DNA from: Drosophila persimilis
Taxonomy: Eukaryota; Arthropoda; Insecta; Diptera; Drosophilidae
Direction of reading: 5' to 3'
Length of the DNA stretch: 64,000 bases
Assembly: GCF_003286085.1 (NCBI RefSeq)
Contig: NW_020825289.1
Location: 18,936,001-19,000,000 of the forward strand
A program made the translations under genes and the position numbers. Within the stretch, counting starts at the first letter, position 1. Every line of letters starts with the position of its first letter. The notes under the pieces were generated by a model that made no database searches, had not been told where the DNA came from, and saw only the letters and a list, made by a program, of their open reading frames with translations. Positions 1-14,086 of the stretch are shown one piece after another.

Positions 1-539
1 TGTAGCTGGGATGTAGATACTCTGTAGCACTTGTCAAATTGTATTGATATTCCGGAATTCTATATATCTCTTAATATTTGAGACACTTCAGGCTGATCGC
101 TCATATAAATAGTCCCCAACGTCTTATAATTTTCAAAATAAAATCAAATATACATTCATTGCTGCTTTTCGATCGGTAAGAAATACTTCACTTGCCTTGT
201 CGTGAAAACAACAGGTAAACAATACATTCTTGAATATCTCTACCTCTGCGTTGGTGCGTATTCAATATTTCATTCAAAAAATTTTAAATTAAGTTTCGAT
301 AAAAGTCACTGTGACCGCACGCAGCGTAATCGAATCGATCGCGGGAGAAACCAATAAAAGCTCAATCGTAAGTACGCAAATATGAGTCTTGTGCTTGTTA
401 TGGGATATGGGCAGGTATGGACTACGAAGAAACAGACGCAGCAGCGTAAACAGAATGCTATACCAACCTTACCTCACTCAACAACATAACCTCTCCGCAT
501 CATGTGGCCGAGGAACATTTTAAAGCACCAGCAACATTT

Positions 540-620
540 GTTCCAGTGAGACGGTATATCGGTATATTTCTGAGGGTCAAACGATGTATTTTATCGAAAA
601 ATCCGCGGGTCGGGTCGTAG
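540..620 (+). promoter_or_regulatory. Probable core promoter with paired Ohler motif 6 elements
   Basis: Two copies of GGTATAT(TT) lie at about 553-559 and 561-569, matching the Drosophila core-promoter motif 6 (consensus KTYRGTATWTTT). The sequence downstream (about 600-1,180) is A-rich with CAG runs and lacks a long ATG-initiated reading frame, which is typical of Drosophila 5' UTRs. The nearest plus-strand coding gene is the RNF144-like ligase, so I infer that this is its distal promoter. No TATA box is seen. A very similar block precedes Mat1 at 43,560-43,612. Confidence 0.4.
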
Positions 621-1183
621 TGTGGGCAAAAAAACATCAAAAGTCGTGTAAACAGGCCAGAGTTGCCTTGTTTTTTCTCCTCGTCACCCCCCCCCAGCAT
701 CGAAGGGGGTCGTGCTCGTTTGTGCAAATAGGTAAATAAATTGTGAAGGAGAGCGAGAATATAAGCAAAAGGCGAAAAAGTGCAGCCCCAGCAACAAAAG
801 AAGCGCACAGAAGTACGTGAGTGCGTCTCGTACCTGTGTGAGTGGAGTGCCTGAGTGTGAGTGTATAAGTGTCTTAAAAATTGCTCAATGGCCCACAAAA
901 CAGCAACGGCACTGACCAGATAAATAGCATACAAAAGAAAACTGTTTTCCTCCGGGGCACGTGAAAATTGTGTGTGAGACTCCTCTGCGGAGAAAGTGCA
1001 GCAGCAGCAGCAGAAGCGGATACAAAGTGAAAAGAAAACGCAAATAAATATTTTTTGCTGTTTTCGAGTTTATTTTTGTGAAAGTCAAGTCAGTGCGGAG
1101 GCAGGCACCTGGAGAGGCAGAGGCAGCTCTCTTTCTCTCTGCCACACATCTTTCTCTTGCGCGCAACAACAGTAAAAAGAGAG
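600..1183 (+). other. Probable 5' UTR exon of the RNF144-like gene
   Basis: This is A- and CAG-rich leader-like sequence ending in a good splice donor (GAG|GTAAGAG at 1,184). Further donor-like sites at about 1,506 and 1,525 could give longer versions. There is no convincing coding frame. Linking it to the exon at 19,390 needs an intron of about 18 kb. This is an inference from position and donor quality; a cDNA would decide it. Confidence 0.35.
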
Positions 1184-4100
1184 GTAAGAGTGACAGTGTA
1201 TTTTTCTGTAAACATTTCCTCTGGGAACAGTCGAAGAAATCGTGTTAACGGGCGAAATGTCGTCATCGGTAGCTTATTATTATTATTTTTTGTTAAAAAA
1301 AGAGACGGTAGCACAGCAAAATCTCGAACCGTTGCGAAATTTCTATCTTTTTGCTTCGTTTTTTGTGTTTATTTGGTTTTGTTTTCTCAATGGCCGCTGC
1401 CAGTACATTTCCAGCTGTGTTGGTGCGCGAGAGCGAGAGAGAGACGAGTCAGCTGTGTTGTGTCAGCGTTTAGCACGTTGCTGCCATGGCATACGAAGCA
1501 GGGGGTAAGCAGAGAGAGCGGCAGGTAATGTACACTGCCCGGAGAGGCCTTACCGTCTGTTAAGTGTACCTTGGCTGCTTCTGTGCGGAAGATTTTTCTC
1601 TGCTTTGGCTTTCTGTGCATCACACCACTACCAAGTCGTTAATTGATTTCTGTGAACAGCAGCCTGTGAGGCAAACAGAAAACAGAAACGGCTGGAAATA
1701 AAAAGGAACAACTTTTAAGTTTTATCTAAACAAAACAGACTCTCTCTCTCACTCTCTCTCTCTCGGAATGGACGGCACTGCCAGCCTAAAATCGTTGCCG
1801 CGCTTTGGGTTGGCTACAAAAAGATGAGCCAGCGAAATTAGACAAACAATAAACTGCACAGCAACTTTGTTGTTCTATTTGAACATTAACAAGTTTTGAT
1901 TTTCAGTGGCGTGGCTCTAGCAATTGTTTAATTTGTATAGCCCGAAATCCATTGATTTTTTCAGTACCCTTTTCTGAGGGCAGGCATGTTTGACCAGACT
2001 TTGGCAAATAAGAATCGTTTGCCTAATGAATGAAACATGTTCCGTTTACGAAGCTGACTTGGAAACAATAGGGTATCAATAGCGTCGGTGGCCGACAGCC
2101 TGCCTTCCTTTCTTGTTGACATTGAATTGGTTTTGTACGCGTGCTCGTGCACTCCGTTCGAATCGTTCCATCTGTATCTCTGTGTATCAGAGCCGAGCCC
2201 AGAGCTGCCAAAGTGCAATAAATTCACTTGAACTCTCCCGAGAAAAGCCAGCACCCCACTTGATCCCGCTTGCCCCTTCTCTGCGCTTTTAATCAATTGT
2301 TTGGCGCTGTCTATAAAGGCTATAATTAAATGTGTGTGTAAAAATAAATGTTTGGATGATTGCCGGTTGTGTTGTTTTGTTCTGAATCATCGTAATTAAT
2401 GAACTTTCATGGAATTCGAATTTAAATATAATTTTTAAGCTTAAAATCCCCCCATGGTGATGATACGCCGTTCATCTGGGATGATTGCGCTTCAATTTCT
2501 GGCATTTTCACGGGGTTCCCTCTCAGCTACTTGGTATTTTTCGTAGAGTACCCAAATTCCCATTATTCCTTTATTCTATAGAACCTTGCACATATTTTTT
2601 TCTAGTCATACGATCCTCTGACCTTTGAAACAAAAAGTGAACATTGTGTTTGTGATCTTGGGAATATTTTCAAGTACAAGATTACCGGGGGCCAAAAAGG
2701 TTACATTCAGAATGAGCTTTCGGATCTATTTTCGTTGCGCCTGGCATTTCGAACAGGTTTTCAGCCCCATAAACTATGTATTCCCGATCATAACTAATTG
2801 GCGTGTCTCCTGCTCGATGAATATCTCATTTTCAAGAGATTTCATTCAATTTGTAGGCCTAAATCTATTCTGCCTCTTGCCGTTTCTACTATTCGTTTTA
2901 TTTATTCAAAACGAGACTTCAGTAAAACCTTTCGTTGATTGATTGACAGACATATGTATGTACACATTTGGCAATCGCACACTTCCACGCATGGAAAAAC
3001 AAACAACAACAAAGCAGCAGCAATCGACAAGCGACAATCGACACTATCGCTGTGAGACAGAATTTACATTTGATATCGCCCGCAGGAATAATAAATTTGC
3101 TTATCTAATCAAAAACACAGCCAAAACACCGCCATCTTAGAGCCATCGAGTTTCCGAATATCCGATTCGACGACTTACCTTATTTCAAATGAAAGTTTTC
3201 AATTCCAGAACTGGGAACACGACCTGCCATAATATACTATACGGTATAGTATAATAATATAATAGAACCAGAACAAGTTCTCCTGAAAATAAGTACGTTA
3301 TCGCATATAGAATACAATGTTAATGATCGAAGAAGATTAATAAGGGAATTTAGTGATTTATCAGCTGTTAAATCTGCTTTTATCGAACTATTGCAATCAT
3401 TAAATAGAACCAGTTTAACGTACCCCAGGTTTATAGTCCCATAAATACCTTCCTGGGTCATTGAATGATAATTTTCATACATTGTGGGGCCAGAAGTAAA
3501 TAAAAATATTTACAAAGTCAAAGAGGCGCCGATATGTACTTTATACATCGTATCACAGTGTTTTGCGCCCCCGATCCGAAACCGTCTGGGGTCTCATATC
3601 GAAGTCTGAAGCGTGCGCGCGGGCCTATTAGCATAACTTTGCCTATTTGTACATAACAAATGTATCTTTCGACAGTGATATATACAACTGTTTTTGGTTT
3701 GTTTTTATCTTCATCTCGCAGTTGTGTGGGTTCCGCTAAGGTCAGTTATGGGTCACAAAGGTGTCGAGTCCTTGCTGTATGTTCTCCAAGATTCACTGTA
3801 TGTGCCATTGCACATTGCCGTTGTTTACCCTTTGGTTTCATTTTGTTTTCCATTTGCATGGAAGTAAGCTCGAGAAAAACAAAGCGACTTGAAAGACCTG
3901 ACACATCGTAAAGTTTCAGAGCAGAGCAGTTGTCGAGAAAAACTCAGTCAGTGTGACAAGTGCGAGTCGCCAATAAAATGGCCAAGTCAACAGGTAACAG
4001 CTAACAGGTAGAACGGAGAGTAGCAAAATTAAGAAAATTGAATGACGTGCCCGACGAGACAGTGGGACAGTCATTCAAAGTCGTCCGGGAGTCGGCGCAG

Positions 4101-4864
4101 TCAGCCATGCTGTTTTTGTTTTTGTGAGTGGTTCGGCGATAAGAGCCCGCTCGAGAGGAGAGTAGACTTTGGCTGTTTTTGGAGAGCTCTTTAAGTTTTT
4201 GTTTTGTTTTGTGTTTTTTTTTTTCGGTTTTATTGCTGCAACAACAGCAGAATTTGTAACCTCAAAACTGCTGTGGTGCTATTTAGTGGCTTATTTTTCG
4301 GTTTAATGGTCGGCAAAGCAGCCGTTTTTGTTGTTTTTGTGGTGGCGGTCGCTGTTGCCGAAATGCGTGAGCAGCTGAAAACTGGTTTTAAGCCGAAAGA
4401 ACAACAACAACAACAACAAGAGACAAGCCAAAGACTATGCGAATATGGAATACCCACTACACGCATATTGAATACATTTTTTAATCCCTATTATGGCTGT
4501 AATATTTATTTGCATCGAATCATACTCGTAGCCCGCAAAATGTGCTTATCCTGGGTATGAAAAAAAACGGACAGCGCTGCCATTTCGGCCTCGAAGCTTT
4601 CGCGCAGAGAGAGAGAGAGAAAAGAGCAGTGCCTTCTGTGTTAGAAGCTCGCACGAATTTACAGCTGTTTCTTTTTATTCGATTACTCCCCCCCACCGCC
4701 TACCGCATGTCAGGTCGCAGCTGCTGTTTCTGTCTTCTTTTTGCTCATGCCCACACAGACATGCACGATCGTGTCTCCCAGGCTTTAATCTATGCAAATA
4801 TATAAAAATTCTGTTTGATTATTTATGAGTTTTTTTCTATTTCCATTCACCGTAGATGTTTTTT

Positions 4865-5000
4865 TCTGTATACCCTTTGCTGAGTGGAGGAAAAGATATT
4901 TTCGCCGTCCTCGAAAGGAAGCAGCATCAATCAATCAATTGATCATTCCGATCAATTAAAATCGGATCACTATATGGCATGGAACACCTAGAACTGGAAG
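4865..5000. mobile_element. Possible short transposon relic of the interspersed 'TATACCCTTTGC' type
   Basis: The block starts with TATACCCTTTGCTGAG and continues with an ATCATTCCGATCA / AATCGGATCACTATAT stretch. This resembles short non-autonomous repeats scattered through Drosophila genomes (DINE/INE-like), as I remember them. No terminal repeats or target-site duplication could be fixed by eye. A search against Drosophila Repbase would confirm or reject this. Confidence 0.3.
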
Positions 5001-6166
5001 CGTATCTAAATCTTCGGCATCCGATGCTCAGTGCCTTCCTTTCTCGTTATTTATTGTTTTGTCGTTTTTGCGTTTATTGAATTTGAATTTCTAATTATTT
5101 TCATTATTGCAAATATGTATATGTATTCCTCTTCTTCCCACTCGCTCTCCGCCTGTCTGTTCCTCTCTCCACTCGCTCTCCTTGTCTGCCTGCTAATTGT
5201 GTAGTTGCATTTCCAGGCCCCCTGTGACCCCTGCCCCCCTGATTGCCGCTGACGGTGTGCCGTGCCATGTGGGTGTTATAATTTATTACATTTCTGTTGG
5301 TTTTATATTATTTCTGCTTCGAGAACTGATAATGGCGGAACGTGCGATTTAGCTTATTATGGGAATTATGGGAATGGGAATGGGAATGGAAATGGCGATA
5401 ATTGTCTGGCTAATCTGATGTTCTGTAACGTTTCCAGGAACATGTTCTGTAAAACATCAGTTGAGGAAGTGGTCTAGCATTCGGCTGGAGAGATAAAACT
5501 GGCTGCAAACACACACAACCGCATTTCGTGGAACTCTTAGCCAAACAAATTATCTGAATAAGAAGTTTCGAGACCATAAACGGGCTTCAATTACTTTCCA
5601 GCTCGAATCTACAAATCCCATCAAGTGATTTCCTTATCCGCCATCTATGCCAAGCCATTATGAAACTTTCCGAGATGCCATCTTCTAACCTGTTCCTCTA
5701 TCCGAGGGGATTGGCCCACAGAGTTCTTATGGAAATATTATTTAAAGCAGCAAAGGCAATGCCATATGATTGTAAAATATGTACCCGCAATATTTGTATA
5801 CGAGTCGCAGTCATTGGTGGGCTCTTGTTATCAGTTCGTCTGGGGAGTGTTTATGGAACCCTGTATCTTATCGATATGGCCTTCTTATGATCTGCACCCG
5901 CTGCAGTGCCGAAGTTGGGCACAGGTTTTGGCCTTATTGCCTTACATTTATCATCATGATTCCTGCATTTGCCGCAAACATTTCACCGGCCCGCTGCTCT
6001 TGGCCCGGCCCAAAGACGGGCCCAGCCGGTGTCCGTTGCTCTGACCCACTTTCGAAGTCAAACCATTCCCCCCTGGGCATTCAGCAGAGTCTCTGATTCC
6101 CAAGCACCAGCACCAGCACCCAGCACAAATTCAAACAAATGCATTTTGCGGCACTTGGCCAACTTT

Positions 6167-6198
6167 TTGTGTGTGTGTGTGTGTGTGTATGTGTGTTT
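6167..6198. repeat. (GT)n microsatellite
   Basis: Nearly pure GT dinucleotide run with one TAT interruption, in non-coding sequence. A second GT tract lies at about 6,459-6,486. Confidence 0.8.
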
Positions 6199-6454
6199 TG
6201 TGGCCGAAAGTGAATGCATGAGCATGTGCGTCTTGGGTCTCTGGTGGCGAAAAGAAAGCCGTTTCCTTGGCTCGCTTGGCTTTCACTCGCGTCACGTTTT
6301 TCCAGCCCAACCAAGCGGAGGAGCCATCCTCCTGCATCCACTCATCTGCCACGAAGCAACTTTATTGCTTCGCATGCCATTATCCAGATGCTGTAAATAT
6401 TTTCATAAACACACGAATTGCTTGCTCCCTCTCTGGGAGGAGAAATGTGTACTC

Positions 6455-6488
<34 letters not shown>

Positions 6489-7146
6489 CCCACTCTTGCC
6501 ACATGATAAATTCCGTTTTTAAGAGCCCAGTCCAGGGCACTGAGTTGGTGCGACTCTTTGTCTGGGTGTGGGCTCTATTTTTATACAATTTTCATTTCGA
6601 TATCATAAATCCAAGATTAGATATCGAATGGATCAATGTGTGGAGTCGTGCGATGCATCGCTACATCATTGAGGTTTTTTTTATTGGGATCCAGGCACTC
6701 AGGGGGGAGTAAAATGCAATAATCAATTTGTTCGTCGCTGGAAAAACACAAAGTCTCCAGCCCGGAGCCCATCCATGCAGAAAGCTACATATTCCCATCG
6801 GGTTCCCATATTCATATATTTTAATTATTTATTCCACTCTACCCTCAACTGCAACTGGTTTGCAACTTAATTCGATTCGAATCGGATTCATTTGCATTTG
6901 CATAATGATTACAATCTGTGGAATATGTATATGTTTTAGAAAGAAACAAAAATCGAAAAAAAAACAACTGCGAAATCCTTCAATAAATTTTCCACAATTT
7001 TTTTATGTTTTTATTATGTATTTATTATGTATTTATAAGTCGTGTATTTTGCATAAATAAATTCAACAATTGCTCTCAAAGCATTTTAATTTTAAACGCG
7101 ACTTTTACACATTTCTGCTGCTTGTTTGTTTGCTTTTCGCTGTTTA

Positions 7147-7149
<3 letters not shown>

Positions 7150-7177
<28 letters not shown>

Positions 7178-7178
7178 T
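7150..7178. repeat. (CT)n microsatellite
   Basis: A pure CT run of about 28 nt. GA/CT runs like this can bind GAGA factor in Drosophila, but no promoter is evident here. Confidence 0.75.
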
Positions 7179-10100
7179 CTGTTTACCTTTCGGCTTTTCG
7201 ATAATCATTAAAAAAAAAAAAAAAACGTTGTAGTACTTATTGAAACATTTACAATGCGAATCGAACATGCCAATCACGATTAAATTGTACCTACAGAAAA
7301 AGCCAATTCATTTTGGCTTTGCCTATAAAATATTTAATTGTATTATTTTGTTTTGTGGCGAGAATGGGAGAAACATTAATAGAATAAAACGTAAAATGAA
7401 AAACATTGGATTGGCAAACATTTACAATATTGAAAAGGGGGGAAAAAAAGGATAAAGCTTAAATTGAAATTATTGATTTATTGTGGGGGAAAACCGGTCA
7501 GCCTTATAACTCATGTATTCTAGGGACTATACGATGATTTAATCCCTATAACTCAGCCTAAAAAAGGTCTGTCGATTCTTTTCTCGTCTCTTCTCTGGCA
7601 TCTCTGTATTTTTCGTCAACGAATCTTTGCCATGTAAAATTGTTAAATATTATAATTATTTCCCGATTGTGTATTCTCTTGGATTATTTTTGGGGAAGGC
7701 GAATCCTCAATTCGAGTCTCTTGAAAAACATTAAATTAATTCTTGGAAGAGGCAGGCCGCATCTGGTCTCAAAGCTCTCTCTCTATCTCTCTGTCTGTCT
7801 CTCTCTCTCAAGCCCACACTCATGGTTATTCAATTGCTTCGCCGAAAGTCAACGCCGAAATGTCCCTCTTTTCGACCAAGATCCCCATCTGCAGACAAAT
7901 TTTTCATTAATTGCAGCGGAGGAGCAAATACACTGAGAAAAAAAAAACCAGCAAATAATATCAATCGAATTAAACTAAATTATTAATTTATGAGGCGGGA
8001 AGACCCTCTAAACCTCGCCTCCCTTGTTTGATGGACCGCGATCTATCAAGTACAGAAACGAGTTACATATATTGGGAAATACAAGCTAAACGATTTGTGT
8101 ATTTTAATTATTTCAGTAATTTATCGTAACAATAACTCCAATAAAGCCTTATACACACATAGAACATCCATTCCGTACAGTATTTTCGCTCAGTGCAGCC
8201 GAAAGCGTTCTCGGGCTGTGCTTAATAGTCTTCCTTCTCGCTTTTGGTGCTCCTCCAGAGTTCGCCTACGTCAGCCTCCGTGCTGGCTCGCAGGGTGGCT
8301 GGCTGTTGCTGCAACGGACTTGTTGGAGCTATAAATATGCAATTGTGTACATACATATGTATGTATTAATGCTCGACATGTGCCTCGAAGGAGAGGGAGA
8401 AGGAGAAGGAGGAGAGCTGCCTCCCGCGCCATAGGCGCTACCACTGCGCCATTTTCCCCTTCTTTTGGCGGCCGGCATAAGCAAATCTTGTAACACAAAA
8501 GCTCTTTAAATATTTCACGGATGCGCACGTAAAGTGTGGCGGTTGAACGAGCGGAGGGGGGGTGGGTGTATTGGAGAAGGACCAAGTTTATTAGGCAAAC
8601 TATTTGAGCCTGCAGCACGATGAGGGGGGAGTGCAACTAATTAAACAGCTGGCAGGATCCCCCTTCCCTTTCCATGCAATTGAATGCAGCAGCGGCGCGC
8701 AGGCAACTTTTTAACGCGCTTATCTCGGGGCATACACACAGTCCCCCTCTCTCTCTTTCCTTCTGTTTGTCCAACAAGTTTGTCCATAAACTTTTGCCAA
8801 ACGGCCACGCCCCAAACCCACACCCACACACATAGAATTTGAGCTTTTGTTGCACTTTTTACATTGTTGTGTTCCGCGAATGGCTGGAGCTGAAGCGGGG
8901 GCGAAGGATAGTTGGGTTTTTATGTTTTTATGCTAATTTCATGGATATTGCCAATGCCGTCGGGGAGGAGCACACACATAAATCAGCATACTCCTAAGCC
9001 ACCAATACATAGTCGTCGTAGCTTGTTGAGAGGGCATTTACGTAACGGTGTGACACAGACTCTAGTTTGCTCTCAGCCTCCGCTCTCTTGGTAACTCTCT
9101 CTCTCTCTCTCCCATTCTTTTCTATTCGTTTCCTCAAGAGAATGCAATGAAGTGAAGTCCCGCACACAAAACAGTTCTTTTTTTTCCGTCTTCTCCTTTG
9201 TGCTTCAGATCTTTTGTTTCGGTCGGCCGCACGTGAGCGAAGGCGAGCGCTGTTCCTGTGCTCCTTCGGTTGCTCGCTCCTCCCCTCCCTCCCGACTGCA
9301 CTTGACGGTGAATGCACTTCGGGGAGCTTGCGGTGCCCGCTATTGTTGCTTTTGTACGAGGGAGAGAGTGCGGGAGAGAGATCGCCTGCTGAACTTCACG
9401 AGTTCTTTGACTTGCGAGCACTGCCCTGCTCTGATATGAATGGTTGGGAATGACTGCATGACGGAATAAAGGAATACCGAAATGCCGGGCGCGTGCTCTT
9501 TAAACAGGCGCATTCGAGGCGCATGTTTATGCATGCACATAGTTTGTGCATTCCTCTCCGCTCCGCCCCGTCGTGTTTATGTATGTACACCATCTCATCT
9601 CGCCGCAGTGACCTTCGGCTCTTGTTTGTGCAGTAATTCGCAATATGCAAAGCATTTAACGGAATTTTCGCGGAAATTCTTCGAGGCAATTGCTAAAAGG
9701 CGCAGAAACTGCGCCTCAATCAAGCGGAACTGTAACGGCATTTGCCGCCAGTCCCATAATTGCCTTCCAAAAGGAGAATGACTGGGCGGAGGGGGAGGAA
9801 ATGGAGGATGGAGCGCGAGGTGTGAGGTGCGGCATTTCAATGCCTCGAGTGCAACGACAGTACTCAAAATAAAGTGCTTGCCTGACCCCCAGGCCTCACA
9901 GTCCCCCCCCAGCCCCACTTACAGTTTTTTACAAATCTGTTGACCATTTTTCGAGGCGCAAATTCAAATTTGACTCGGGCAGAATTATGGCTGTCGCACA
10001 TCAACAAATTTACATGTCTAATCAGGCAGACAGGGCGGGGTGGTGGGGTGTTGGGGTGTTGGGGCATGGGTGGGGCCCATTTAGGGCGCGTGGCTGGCAT

Positions 10101-12936
10101 ATTCAATGAGTAACACGCATACGCATACACCGTTTGCGGTGCGGTTTCAAACGTGGTTCCCTGTTGCCCGCATGGCCACAAAACGTCCATAGAAGTAAAA
10201 GAAACAAAAGAGACAGAGACCCCGTAGAGTCATAAATGCAAACCCCCAATACTATCTCCCCCAAAGGCTGTACAATCTGTGCAAATAAAGAGACGAAAAA
10301 TTGTGAAACTTTCATAGCTTTAAAAGCTGATGCCGTCCCACTCCCACTCCAACAGCCTTCCCTTTGGTTCTCCGTCGCCTTGTCTGCTCCTCTCGCCTGC
10401 ACTTGGACACGAATATTGATAAGGAATCTACCATAAAGGCCATAAAAGAATAAACCTTTAGCTTCCACTGGCCATGTACTTGCACTTGCTCTCGGAAGGG
10501 TTGAATGCACTTTGGACTGCACCAAAGATAATCGTGGGATCAGTGGGTGGACAGAGAGAGAGTCGTCTTCATGAAATGCAAGGTATTAATGTGCGACAGA
10601 GCGAGTGAAGAGAAAGAGAAATAGAGAGAGAGAGAGATAGAGCGCTTTCTCTGTGAATGTCCAATTGAATAAAAAATAAATAAATACATTAAAATAGAGA
10701 AGAGCGACAGAGAGGGCAAAGTAAATTATGGAAATTAATAAAGTTTCCTTTCTCTCCTTTTTTTTTTTGCAAGTCCTTCTGCCTGTCGTGCTTCCACTTC
10801 GGGGCCAATGATCAACTCTCCTTTGATGCCAGTTCGAGTGCTTAATTGAATAAATGTACATACAATATTGTACAAAATGCAGCTGTTATTATTTTTTGAT
10901 GTGCGTGTTTTTTATGTTTTTTTGTTTTTTTTTTGTTTATCGTGGGAGAGTGGCTGTCCCTGTCCCCGTCCCTGACTTTGAACTTGAATCTGGGAATAAA
11001 TTAATATTTTTATGTGCACGATGTAGTACTGCGATGTGGTGTACTGCCTGCCCAAACATGGCCACAATGCTGTCGATTGTCTCTCATTTTTTTTCGTGTG
11101 TAATTTAAATTTATTTACAAGCGAACGCTAATGAAGTCATCGAAGCGAATCGTCGAATTGCGTAAGGTCTAGACTCTAGACAAAGCCCGTTCCGTAGATT
11201 GTGAATTGGTGTACAGTCTGGTGTGGAGCTGGGGAGAAGGAGAAGGCCATCAAACAGCATAGCAAACACGAACATAAAACTTTTCAACTTTACAGCTGAG
11301 TCATCCATCCATCCCCAGCCAAATAGAAAGATCGAAAATCGAAAATTGATTCGAATGCCTTGCCATTGGTGCCACTTGCAGATACAGATACAGATACACC
11401 GACCTCTGGCCAAAATCGTTATTTTATGTATCGTCACCATGATGATATCCAACTTTACATAATTCAACCGATTCTGAATCTTAGATTCGCACTCAGCGAT
11501 CCATGAACCATATCTTCCAAGCAAATCAGGCGTTTGGGTTGTCAGAGTGAGTCAGATACATATGTATGTTTGTTTGTATGCAATGAGGTTAGTAGAACAT
11601 CACATCTGAATCTGCTGTTAATGAGCTTTGTTCCTCCTACATGCCATATAATTTGATTCTGGAATCATCTATCGATAAAGTTTGTATCTTGCCAACCATT
11701 ATAACCACATTTCTCAGCTTTTGAGCAACTGGGATCACTAAATATAGTATTATTAATGAAAATTAAAAGGCGACTAGGGCTGAATTAGGTTTAGGGTCAT
11801 CTATTAAGCGTCCATGCATATGCGTATATACATATGTATGTATGTATAATATACATATAAATTACATTGTATATCGATTACAGTTCTTTTATTATAATTT
11901 TTTCATACTCGTTTTTTAAATAGCTGATTCCGAATAATTGCTAATTATTATAACTTTTTTTTGTATTGAATTTCTACATTATATATTTCTATTTATTTGT
12001 TCTGAATTTTTTTTTATATTTTATTATTATTAATTTATGTATTTTTTTTTCTGCTGTGGTATTTTTTTTTAGCTGCCTTTATTGAGGTTTTAAATTTCTT
12101 CATAGTATTTTTGTATTTTTTCTACATTTTTTTTTATCTAAATTTATAATTTGTTTTTCTTTTTGCGTTTTATTTCGAATTTTTTAAGTTTTTTTTTATA
12201 GTAAATAAAACAATAATAATGCACAAAACACGACACGACAAGCAACATCATCGTATAACTGATAAAAACAGTCTGGTGTAGGTTTTCCTTGTTTTTTATT
12301 GGTTTTTGCTGTGTTCTGGTTTCATTTATCTTGAATGATAATGATCCGCTGTCCGATTTACAACTCTGGCTGTTGTGGACACACTTCAATTGCAGTCGTT
12401 TATCTGAACAGGCAATCAATCGAAATTGATAGCCTGCAAAGCAAATAAGTTTATCAAGCTCGCTCGCTCTCGCTCTCGCTCTCTCTCTCCCTCTCTCCTC
12501 TCTTCCAATTGGCGGGTGTTTCTTTCTTTTCGAAACTCTCCAGATGGACGATCGAAGAGAACTCTGATTCATGCTCTGATTAGAGTCGATTATGGGTTCT
12601 GGTCTTTGTCAGAGTCATTCCATGAATCATCCATCCACACACACTGCGGCTGTGTGGCTGTGTGGCTCTTGTGGCTTCTCTTTGTTGTTTAATCGTGCTC
12701 CAACAGCGCAAAACCCCCACCATATAGCCATAATAGCCATATCAATTATGCAACTCATCGCACAATTATTAATTCAATGCCCAACTGCATTCGCATGCAG
12801 CCCCACTAGACAATAACTCAATTAGGAGCAGAAAAAAAAATATATTTTAAAAATTAAAAAAGTGCATCCAAATGAATTGCGATTGAGCGTCCATTGGGGG
12901 GCGTCAAGTGTGCAATAATTGATTCCAAATCGAAGC

Positions 12937-13392
12937 TCTATCGCCGGCTCTGTCGCCGGCTCTGTCGCTGGCTCTGCCGTTGGCTCTATGGCTGGCTCTA
13001 TGGCTGGCTCTGTCGCTGGCTCTGTCGCTGGCTCTGTCGCTGGCTCTGTCGCTGGCTCTGTCGCTGGCTCTGTCGCTGGCTCTGTCGCTGGCTCTGTCGC
13101 TGGCTCTGTCGCTGGCTCTGCCGCTGGCTCTGCCGCTGGCTCTGTCGCTGGCTCTGTCGCTGGCTCTGCCGCTGGCTCTGTCGCTGGCTCTGTCGCTGGC
13201 TCTATGGCTGGCTCTATGGCTGGCTCTGTCGCTGGCTCTGCCGCTGGCTCTGTCGCTGGCTCTGTCGCTGGCTCTTCCGCTGGCTCTATGGCTGGCTCTG
13301 TCGATGGCTCTTCCGCTGGCTCTGTCGCTGGCTCTGTCGCTGGCCCTGTCGCTGGCTCTATGGCTGGCTCTGTCGCTGGCTCTGCCGCTGGC
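12937..13392. repeat. 12-bp minisatellite, about 38 units
   Basis: Tandem 12-mers of the form TCTGTCGCTGGC run without interruption for 456 bp. Variants are at the GTC triplet (GTC, GCC, ATG, TTC) and occasionally at other positions. Because the unit is a multiple of three and lacks stop triplets, long open frames appear on both strands: Ala-Gly-Ser-Val or Leu-Ala-Leu-Ser repeats on plus, Glu-Pro-Ala-Thr on minus. None begins with a credible start or has splice signals at its ends. I treat the block as an intronic minisatellite, not a gene. Confidence 0.9.
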
Positions 13393-14084
13393 GTTGGGCT
13401 CCTCTTTTCAAAGTGCAATATCCAATATCCAATCTACGAGTCTGTTCCAGTGTGGCCCTGGCCATTGACTGTGTCTAAAATCATTAGCAAATCTCAAATA
13501 TTAATCGGGTTAAGGCTAGAGGGGCGGCCTGGAGCCTCGGAATGACTGCCCGTTCTTTCTTCACAGTTTTCCCTGTTTTTGGGGGCTGTGTACTGAATAT
13601 TTACCCGAATGTACGCTGAATATTCGCTTCTGGCATAATCAAAAGCCAAACAAAGTCTTTCCGCTTTGGCCCGAAGCCAGAAATAAAATTCGTAAACATT
13701 TCCCCATTGATGAGGACGATGATGCGGGGGCGGGGGCACCCTCTAAAAGTCACAGACTCAAAATAAACGCAATTCGGTGAATAATTTATGCGAATTATAA
13801 ACATATCAAATTTTTGTGCAATTTTGGAAGACAGCAAAAGCTGAATAAAGTGGGTCTTGGAGGGGGTCCAAAATTATGAATTCCCTTTAAGGGAAGAGAA
13901 TGCTCGGGAGAGCATAACAAATTTTATATGTATATTTCCTGATATTCATATTTACTTAATACTGAAAGCAGTACGGCCATTGTTCAACACCGATTGAGTG
14001 CTCGAAAATGCCTAATGGAAACATCAATCCCATTCCGGATCCGATGGCAAATAAAGGTTGAAAAAATGATTTACTCTGGCGGGG

Positions 14085-14086
<2 letters not shown>

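Noticed and set aside
1960..2110. GTACCCTTTTCTGAGGG resembling the end of a dispersed Drosophila repeat
   Set aside because: Only the short phrase matches what I remember; the rest is not recognisable.
3940..3993. Possible alternative first exon: Inr-like TCAGTCAGTGTG, ATG at 3,978 (MAKST) and donor at 3,994
   Set aside because: Joined to the 21,558 exon its phase leads to a stop after 14 codons, so it cannot supply the ligase N-terminus; no other acceptor was found.
12822..13545. Four overlapping frames of about 160-208 codons (Ala/Gly/Ser, Leu/Ala, Trp/Arg/Cys, Glu/Pro/Ala/Thr repeats)
   Set aside because: They arise from a stop-free 12-bp tandem repeat; starts are non-ATG or weak and no splice signals bracket them.
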